Made by a program: the position numbers and the translations under genes. From NCBI GenBank assembly GCA_014860845.1, contig JACZIY010000436.1:1-7430 (forward strand): 7,430 nucleotides of DNA, written 5' to 3'. This DNA is from Anaerolineaceae bacterium (GTDB lineage Bacteria > Chloroflexota > Anaerolineae > Anaerolineales > Anaerolineaceae). Below the pieces are notes generated by a model. It was given only the letters and a program-made list of their open reading frames with translations. It had not been told where the DNA came from and ran no database searches. Below are positions 1-5,023 of this stretch, in pieces (the first letter of the stretch is position 1; each line of letters starts with the position of its first letter).

Positions 1-1005
1 CTCGTGGTAGGGAAATGTGACGGTCAGCGAGATCAGTAAGGCGTTAAGCTGGCTGCGTTTCATGCGCATGATGGCATGCCGCAACCGATCCAAAAAGATG
101 GCGCGCAGCGGTATCTCGGTGTTGGGGTCATACAGCGGACCGGTGGGTGGTTTCAATGGCCGGGTACCGCGCGGGGACTTGGGCAACTTGCCTGACAGGC
201 TGCTGGTATCGATGCGCTCAATCGGCTGGTTGTTGAGGATCATGTTGTAAAGATTCTGGGTTTCAGGCGATGGCTCAATGCCCAGTTCACGTGCAATGAT
301 CGATTTACACAACTGGTATTGCTGTAAGGCAGCGTTGCGGCGGCCGCTTTTGGTAAGTAGGCGCATCAACAGGCGGTGTGCGCTCTCTTCGAGGGGAGCC
401 AGTTCCACATATTGCCAGGCATATTTGTGTGCCTGGTCAAAATTGGAACGGTGAAAATAGGCTTTACTGAGTGCCTGCAGGGCATTGATCATACAACGGA
501 AATAGCGTTCACGGTTGAAGACAGCCCACTCCTGAAAGGCGGTGGCATCACTGAGGATCAGATCACTGAGAAAATCACCGCGATACATCTCGACCGCTTC
601 TTCCAGCTGGTTCATGCATTCCTGGCAATTGTGCAGCTCGATATGCGGGTGCCCGTTGCTGTTCTCAATGTATTGGCTGAAGGAATGTGTATCCATCCAG
701 ACTTGCTGGTGATCGAATTGAATGATTTCGTCGGCAACTTCCAGAAAGCTGTTGGTTTGTTCCTCGCCACCGAAGGCTTTACGTAAACCCAAAAGTGCCT
801 GGCGCAGATTCATGCGCGCGTACGTTTCCGGGCGGTTGGGCCAGAGGATCTCCGCCACTTTTTCGCGTGGTTGCTGGCGTGGTGGTTCCTCCGCCAGGTA
901 TGCCAAGAGGGCACGTTCTTTACGAGTACGTAAAAAATCGCTGAGATCGCTGCCATCAAAGTGCACCCGGAAAGGGCCAAGGAGGGAAATTTCGAGTTTG
1001 CTCAT
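1..1005 (-). CDS. BTAD-family transcriptional regulator with a C-terminal GGDEF-like segment (3' end beyond window)
   Basis: This reading frame stays open from the ATG at 1005 down to position 1 (335 codons, no stop), so the C-terminus is missing. Residues 1-90 look like the OmpR/SARP winged-helix domain: it opens with LEISLLGPFRV, followed by a helical segment with LLAYLAEE and a recognition-helix region near NLRQALLGLRKAF. Residues 95-258 match the bacterial transcriptional activation domain (BTAD), a TPR-like fold: YRGDFL at 141-146, EWAVFNRERY at 159-168, PLEESAHRLLMRLL at 204-217 and ELGIEPSPET at 240-249. A proline-rich linker (about 273-289) leads to residues 290-335, which align with the start of GGDEF domains (DPNTEIPLR, then FLDRLRHAI) but lack the metal-binding Asp residues. 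A HxH and CxxC set lies at residues 119-130. No Shine-Dalgarno precedes the ATG, so the message may be leaderless. The gene is divergent from the right-hand series and is its probable regulator (inference). The BTAD call is firm; the GGDEF call is moderate because only the first part is visible. Confidence 0.93.
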   Translation of the reverse strand, partial: MSKLEISLLGPFRVHFDGSDLSDFLRTRKERALLAYLAEEPPRQQPREKVAEILWPNRPETYARMNLRQALLGLRKAFGGEEQTNSFLEVADEIIQFDHQQVWMDTHSFSQYIENSNGHPHIELHNCQECMNQLEEAVEMYRGDFLSDLILSDATAFQEWAVFNRERYFRCMINALQALSKAYFHRSNFDQAHKYAWQYVELAPLEESAHRLLMRLLTKSGRRNAALQQYQLCKSIIARELGIEPSPETQNLYNMILNNQPIERIDTSSLSGKLPKSPRGTRPLKPPTGPLYDPNTEIPLRAIFLDRLRHAIMRMKRSQLNALLISLTVTFPYHE

Positions 1006-1018
1006 TTTCTAATCTTAA

Positions 1019-1048
1019 TTCACGCTAAATTCACGCTGATTTCACAGG
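1019..1048. repeat. Three direct repeats with 11-bp period, candidate BTAD/SARP operator
   Basis: TTCACGCT occurs at 1019-1026 and again at 1030-1037, and TTCACAGG at 1041-1048, so the repeats start exactly 11 bp apart and share TTCAC. SARP-type regulators with winged-helix plus BTAD architecture are known to bind short direct repeats on an 11-bp (one helical turn) pitch that overlap or abut the -35 box of their targets. Here the third repeat contains the -35 hexamer TTCACA of the rightward promoter. The adjacent gene encodes exactly this class of regulator, so autoregulation plus control of the rightward series is the natural reading. The repeats are seen; the binding is inferred. Confidence 0.6.
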
Positions 1049-1069
1049 CCGTACACGGCCAATTGTAAT
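1041..1069 (+). promoter_or_regulatory. Sigma-70-like promoter for the rightward gene series
   Basis: The -35 hexamer TTCACA (1041-1046) and -10 hexamer TGTAAT (1064-1069) each match consensus at five of six positions and are separated by the ideal 17 bp. Transcription would start near 1076, giving a leader of about 32 nt before the ATG at 1108. The -35 overlaps the third direct repeat, and the spacer is largely occupied by an inverted repeat, so both activation and repression could act here. No experimental support is available. Confidence 0.5.
1047..1060. promoter_or_regulatory. 14-bp inverted repeat in the promoter spacer, candidate operator
   Basis: GGCCGT (1047-1052) and its reverse complement ACGGCC (1055-1060) flank a 2-bp centre (AC). 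The element lies between the -35 and -10 boxes of the rightward promoter, where a bound dimer would block RNA polymerase. On the other strand it could form part of the regulator gene's leader. A dimeric repressor site is inferred; no candidate repressor is encoded in the window. Confidence 0.4.
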
Positions 1070-1107
1070 AATGATAGCAACCATGGTTCATATAAAGGCC
1101 GGAATCT

Positions 1108-1341
1108 ATGAATGATCATCCAAATAATTATTTCTCTTACTTGTTACGGGTGTGGAAAGACAGCGTTGATGGAGAATGGCATGCATCATTACAGGATGTC
1201 GTCAGCGGGGAGTGCCACCATTATCCGACTCTGTATGAATTATATGTCAGTTTATGGGATTTGACCAACGAAAACGTCAAGCATCCCGAGCGAAGTCCAT
1301 TTGAACCATTCAAGCATCAATATGCGAAAAAAAATGAATAG
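1108..1341 (+). CDS. Small conserved-type hypothetical protein (77 aa)
   Basis: This is a 77-residue soluble protein without a signal peptide or membrane segment. The N-terminal part reads FSYLLRVWKDS (residues 9-19), followed by GEWHASLQDVVSGE (22-35) and a leucine-rich stretch with LYELYVSLWDL (42-52). I remember the pattern S-Y-L-L-R-L-W, then W-x-A-S-L-x-D, then a T-G-E-like turn and an L-x-x-L-x-x-F-L helix, from small uncharacterised proteins frequent in Chloroflexota; the function is unknown. Its charged tail has no recognisable motif. The ribosome site is modest (AAAGG at 1094-1098). It is the first gene after the candidate promoter. Its TAG stop sits inside an AGGAGG at 1340-1345. 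An A8 run (1327-1334) near the 3' end could cause slippage; losing one A would extend the protein by about 24 residues. Confidence 0.75.
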   Translation: MNDHPNNYFSYLLRVWKDSVDGEWHASLQDVVSGECHHYPTLYELYVSLWDLTNENVKHPERSPFEPFKHQYAKKNE

Positions 1342-1348
1342 GAGGGTT

Positions 1349-1411
1349 ATGCAAGGAAAGTTACGGATTGAAGAAATGTTTTTATCTCATTCAAAATTTT
1401 TTCAAGAATAG
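1349..1411 (+). CDS. Possible 20-codon leader ORF
   Basis: An ATG at 1349 opens a 20-codon frame (MQGKLRIEEMFLSHSKFFQE) ending with TAG at 1409-1411. It is preceded by a consensus AGGAGG (1340-1345), with only three bases to the ATG, which is tighter than optimal. Its stop overlaps the AGGAG of the next gene, as the stop of the 77-residue gene overlaps the AGGAGG before this one. It may be a translated coupling peptide, a displaced C-terminal extension of the upstream gene (reachable through a frame change in the A8 run at 1327-1334), or chance. No homology is claimed. Confidence 0.3.
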   Translation: MQGKLRIEEMFLSHSKFFQE

Positions 1412-1419
1412 GAGAAACG

Positions 1420-4400
1420 ATGAAAAGCAAGAAGTTTTTATGGAGTTTTTTGACGGTGATTATGCTGCTCAGCATGACCGTCGGTGCGGTACTGGCTGAA
1501 GAAGGAGTCAGTGATAGTGGCATTTTCAGACGGAATATTTCCAAAACCCCGGATAATGAAACCGAGAAAGCTAACATCTACATGATGGATTTTTACGTCC
1601 CGGCTCAGAAATCGACCGGAGAGGGAGTCACGATTGATAATTATCTCATGGTAACTGGTGAAACAGCGTATTTACCACGTGATTATGCCAAACCATTGGT
1701 ATCGGTTTGGATTGATGACCTGCACCCTGTAGAGGAAACCAAAGGTGGAATCTCCTTTGGACATTTTGATGCATTTGTTGGCGTTTCGTTAGATGATGGT
1801 ACATCCTGGAAGACCACCAATCTATCCCGCTCTTCAGATTTGTCGTCATTTAACCTGGCAACCGGATATGCTTATCCAGGTGATGTGCACAATGTGGTCC
1901 ACCAGGTAGCTGGTGACAATATCTTTGTTGCCTTCGCAAGTAAGTATTGCGATGGTGGAACGCCACTTTATTCATTTACAACTGATAATCAAGAAAATGA
2001 TTATAGTGATTACCTATCTGATTTGGAGGTCACATATGGAAAAGATGCTCTCTACCTATACGACCTATTTGGCGTAACTGGTTCTCAAAAATCTGTCGAT
2101 TATACTCTTCAAGGACATCCTGAAATTGGAGAGATTCCTTATTCTTGCGTCTGGACGGCGCGTGGTAAGCTTTTAGCTGGTGATGATCCCTCTACAACGG
2201 AGTTTGTGGAAGAAACATATGTGATGTGGGCAAAGCCAGAACGGCTAACTTCCGGTAAACGAGATGCGAATCTACCCGCAGTTGATTGTGCTGGAGGTGC
2301 TGGTTGTATCCTGACCTGGCAGGAAGACCCCGAAGGCTTACGCCCTGGTCAAGGACTTGGACCTGGTGAAGGTTGGAGTGGTGCGATCGCCAATGCACAA
2401 ACAGATATTTGGTATTCTTACATCAGTTTTGCAGATTTTGATCTCGTGTTTTCTGATGATACTGATACTGCGACAGCGGTTCCAATGTCAGAGTACACAA
2501 TTGAAGATGCAATGCCAAAGCCATATGTACCCATGGCAATGCCTACCCGCTTAACGGACAATGCGAAATGTAGAGGTGTAAGTACTACATTGCAACCTAG
2601 TGATCCTTATTGCTACATTGACTTTGATGCTGTAGATGCGGAAGGGAAATTAGACATTGACATTGAAGATTTACCAACTGCACCAATTGAAGGATCTGAT
2701 TTCTGTGATAGCACTGTAGATTGGGCCCCTCCCGGTGGTGGTGGATTACAACCAATCTGTGTAACGGATGACGGCAGAGTTTTAAACGGCCGTGTGGCTT
2801 CGACACGTGTTCGTCTTAATCTGAAACCATACGACTCGGATGGTGATGAAGTAAATGATAGTGCCTGGGTAGTCATGGCGGCTGAAGAAACCAAAGCTCT
2901 CGGAGATATTTGTACTGTTGAATCAGAAGCAGAAGATGAATGTGATCCCATCGACATTGGTAAAGATATCTGGTACTACAGCTTCGACATGTTTGATCAT
3001 GTACTTGTGGATCAAGGCGGTATGCTCAACCAACCTGCCCTGGATAGAACCTTAGAAGAACCTACATTTTTCCCGGTTCAAACCGATCTTTTGAATGGTG
3101 GTGAATTCTATCTGACTGAAATTGCACGACGTTTTGCATTGACAACCAATTCAGTCTCTGCAGCTGTCAATTCCGAAAGCGGTCTTTCCGCTATGTTGAT
3201 CTACAAACAGGGTATTATCAACCAGGGTGGACCTGCTGATATTATGCTGCGCAGAACACTTATTCCTGACGGTTTTGACCCAACAGTTGATAATCCCTAT
3301 GCGTTCGAAAATATGGATTGCGATGAGTGGGTATACACTGATGGCTTGAACCCCAATTACCTCAAAGGTCTGTGTCTCTCCCCTGCAATCAATATTTCTG
3401 GATCTACAATTTTGGATTGTGATGATGATGGATCAGATAATGATACCTGCGCAGCTTCTTTTCCAATGGAAGATGATGGTAGTAACCCTGACGGGTTACC
3501 CATGCCGAAGGTCTATGAATGGCGTCAATGCGATGGTACGGATGCCATTGAAGGTTGTGAGGATGACGATGACCTGGATGACCAGAGCTGGGATAACCCC
3601 TATGATGTTGCCAAAGGACATCGTGGTTTCCTGGATGGCGACTTTGTCATGATGATGTATGCCTGGTCACCGAACTGGAACTCCAACGCTGTAGGAAATG
3701 ATCACTATAACCTGTATGAACGACGGTCATTTGATGGTGGTGTAACGTGGACAACAACACCAAGTTCAACAAGTGATCTTAAGTATATTTGTGGTTTTGA
3801 GGAAGATAAAATTACTCCCATTTATTGTGATTACACTGGTGTTGGAGTCACTGCTTTGGAATACTACTATGGCGAATCTATTGGCGATGCAGTGCCTACC
3901 ATTTGGGAATACGCTCCGGGTGCTTTTGAACAGGGGCGCAACGTTTCCTTATTGAAAGGCAACAAAGTCACTATTCTGGATCCTCGTTACTCACCTTCCG
4001 GTGGTCTCAAATTGTACCCAACTATTCGAACAGATTGGTTGTCTGATAACTTGGATATTTCATTTGAAGGATATGATGATGATCTGGTTCGTGATCCATC
4101 AAAATTCTTCGTGGTGTATGAGACTGGTGACAATACTTCAGTTGCAGAAGGAGCTGCAGTGCCATTAGATCTCTATTACAGCCGAGCGACTGTTTTTGGT
4201 GATGTCTATGAATGGTACGATTATGAGAATGATGCTGAAGATGGAAATCCTGTAGATGGTGTCATTGTCCTGACAGAGTTAGTCGAACCTCGCTGGCCGT
4301 GGCTGGAGAACAAAGCGGAAATGCTCTCCGGCGAAGCGGGTATGGTCGCGAATCCAGGTGGCACCTTCATGTACGCAGTCTGGAATCAATGGCAGGAAGA

Positions 4401-4947
4401 ATTAATTGAGGACCACGAATTAATTTTCAACAGCGATATCATTTTCCGGCGTGTGTTATATCTACCCGATGGAACTGTTTTGGAAGCTTCACCAGAAGGT
4501 TATGACCCAATTATTACGACACTAGTGAGTTTGCAAGATATTTATAGTACGGATACAGCTGATGTAATTGTTCTATATGCAAATGCCAGAGATCTTGATA
4601 CCTTGGGTGAAGGAGACCAGATTGTTGAGTACGAATGGATGGTTAACGGAGTACCTTTGCCGTCATCCTATACAGATCTGGGTGTGGATTGCTTCAAAGA
4701 TAAGCAATGCCAGGCTCCCGCGCGAGTGATTGCGGGTAACTGGGACGGTATGCAATTCCAGTTACCAGGCTGGTCTGGTAACGATGGCAATGGAACATTC
4801 AATCACGGCTGGTATGAGTTCAAGGTGCGTGCTCTGGATAATGAAGGTCACTATTCCAAGTGGGTTAAAGTGCAGAAGAAGATTACCTCGGATGCCTTAT
4901 TCGATCTACAGCCATATAACATCTTCAATCCTTTGATCACCAAATAA
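1420..4947 (+). CDS. Large secreted protein with sialidase-type Asp-boxes, calcium-loop-like segments and a C-terminal Ig/PKD-like domain (1175 aa)
   Basis: Residues 1-26 are a signal peptide (charged MKSKK, hydrophobic core, cleavage expected after VLA at 24-26). The start is fixed by AGGAG at 1410-1414, five bases upstream. Two Asp-boxes (S-x-D-x-G-x-[TS]-W) occur at residues 123-130 and 770-777, typical of BNR/sialidase-like beta-propellers. A Gly/Pro-rich motif, QEDPEGLRPG with GPGEGWSGA, lies at 301-322. DxDxD-type acidic loops occur at 472-480 (DSDGDEVND), 666-675 and 714-721 and may bind calcium. The segment from about 1030 to 1155 (EYEWMVNGVPL, then GWYEFKVRALDNEG) resembles an Ig/PKD-like beta-sandwich. 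The mature part has 20 cysteines, several as near pairs, and no CxxCH, so it is not a cytochrome c. It ends in YNIFNPLITK without a membrane anchor or LPxTG. The overall pattern resembles what I remember of the family called choice-of-anchor O; this needs a database check. A true sialidase is unlikely because no catalytic Arg triad or FRIP box is apparent. Function unknown; location extracellular or cell surface. Confidence 0.85.
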   Translation: MKSKKFLWSFLTVIMLLSMTVGAVLAEEGVSDSGIFRRNISKTPDNETEKANIYMMDFYVPAQKSTGEGVTIDNYLMVTGETAYLPRDYAKPLVSVWIDDLHPVEETKGGISFGHFDAFVGVSLDDGTSWKTTNLSRSSDLSSFNLATGYAYPGDVHNVVHQVAGDNIFVAFASKYCDGGTPLYSFTTDNQENDYSDYLSDLEVTYGKDALYLYDLFGVTGSQKSVDYTLQGHPEIGEIPYSCVWTARGKLLAGDDPSTTEFVEETYVMWAKPERLTSGKRDANLPAVDCAGGAGCILTWQEDPEGLRPGQGLGPGEGWSGAIANAQTDIWYSYISFADFDLVFSDDTDTATAVPMSEYTIEDAMPKPYVPMAMPTRLTDNAKCRGVSTTLQPSDPYCYIDFDAVDAEGKLDIDIEDLPTAPIEGSDFCDSTVDWAPPGGGGLQPICVTDDGRVLNGRVASTRVRLNLKPYDSDGDEVNDSAWVVMAAEETKALGDICTVESEAEDECDPIDIGKDIWYYSFDMFDHVLVDQGGMLNQPALDRTLEEPTFFPVQTDLLNGGEFYLTEIARRFALTTNSVSAAVNSESGLSAMLIYKQGIINQGGPADIMLRRTLIPDGFDPTVDNPYAFENMDCDEWVYTDGLNPNYLKGLCLSPAINISGSTILDCDDDGSDNDTCAASFPMEDDGSNPDGLPMPKVYEWRQCDGTDAIEGCEDDDDLDDQSWDNPYDVAKGHRGFLDGDFVMMMYAWSPNWNSNAVGNDHYNLYERRSFDGGVTWTTTPSSTSDLKYICGFEEDKITPIYCDYTGVGVTALEYYYGESIGDAVPTIWEYAPGAFEQGRNVSLLKGNKVTILDPRYSPSGGLKLYPTIRTDWLSDNLDISFEGYDDDLVRDPSKFFVVYETGDNTSVAEGAAVPLDLYYSRATVFGDVYEWYDYENDAEDGNPVDGVIVLTELVEPRWPWLENKAEMLSGEAGMVANPGGTFMYAVWNQWQEELIEDHELIFNSDIIFRRVLYLPDGTVLEASPEGYDPIITTLVSLQDIYSTDTADVIVLYANARDLDTLGEGDQIVEYEWMVNGVPLPSSYTDLGVDCFKDKQCQAPARVIAGNWDGMQFQLPGWSGNDGNGTFNHGWYEFKVRALDNEGHYSKWVKVQKKITSDALFDLQPYNIFNPLITK

Positions 4948-4977
4948 TCTTACCAATTTCACTGTCCCATGATGAGT

Positions 4978-5009
4978 GGCGCCTGTCTGAACCTGATCGG
5001 GCAGGCGCC
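4978..5009. other. Strong intercistronic hairpin without U-tract
   Basis: GGCGCCTGTC (4978-4987) pairs with GGCAGGCGCC-type sequence (5000-5009), giving ten pairs including one G-U, with a 12-nt loop (4988-4999). The right arm ends two bases before the AGGGA ribosome site (5011-5015) of the FG-GAP gene. No run of T follows on the plus strand, so it is not a canonical intrinsic terminator. It is more likely an mRNA stabiliser or processing point, or a modulator of translation of the downstream gene. Confidence 0.6.
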
Positions 5010-5023
5010 CAGGGAACATAATT

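Larger units (their letters stand above)
1012..1067 (-). promoter_or_regulatory. Candidate promoter elements for the divergent regulator gene
   Basis: Two alternative -10 boxes can be read on the minus strand. TAAGAT (1017-1012) lies six bases before the ATG at 1005, the right distance for a leaderless transcript, and has no good -35 (ATCAGC at 1040-1035), as expected if an activator bound to the direct repeats is needed. TACAAT (1067-1062) matches the consensus at five of six positions but has only a weak -35 (TGAACC at 1090-1085). It would give a leader of about 50 nt carrying the inverted repeat and all three direct repeats. The sequence does not decide between them. Confidence 0.3.

Noticed and set aside
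17..1012. Plus-strand open frames opposite the regulator (17-250, 376-786, 722-1012)
   Set aside because: They lie antisense to a minus-strand frame with clear BTAD motifs, lack ribosome sites, and their translations resemble no protein family.
1079..1088. Palindrome AACCATGGTT as an operator
   Set aside because: A 10-bp perfect palindrome of this kind can arise by chance, it does not extend further, and it lies downstream of the likely transcription start; no link to a regulator.
2613..2957. Minus-strand 114-codon open frame inside the large secreted gene
   Set aside because: Its translation is Ser/Pro/Thr-rich without motifs and it lies wholly antisense to a signal-peptide protein with recognisable domains; taken as a shadow frame.
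1420..4947. Identification of the large protein as a sialidase or as a multiheme cytochrome
   Set aside because: Only two Asp-boxes are present, without a visible catalytic arginine triad, and there is no CxxCH motif anywhere in the protein.
4978..5009. Intrinsic terminator between the two secreted genes
   Set aside because: The stem is strong, but no T-run follows on either side in the proper position, and the ribosome site comes immediately after.
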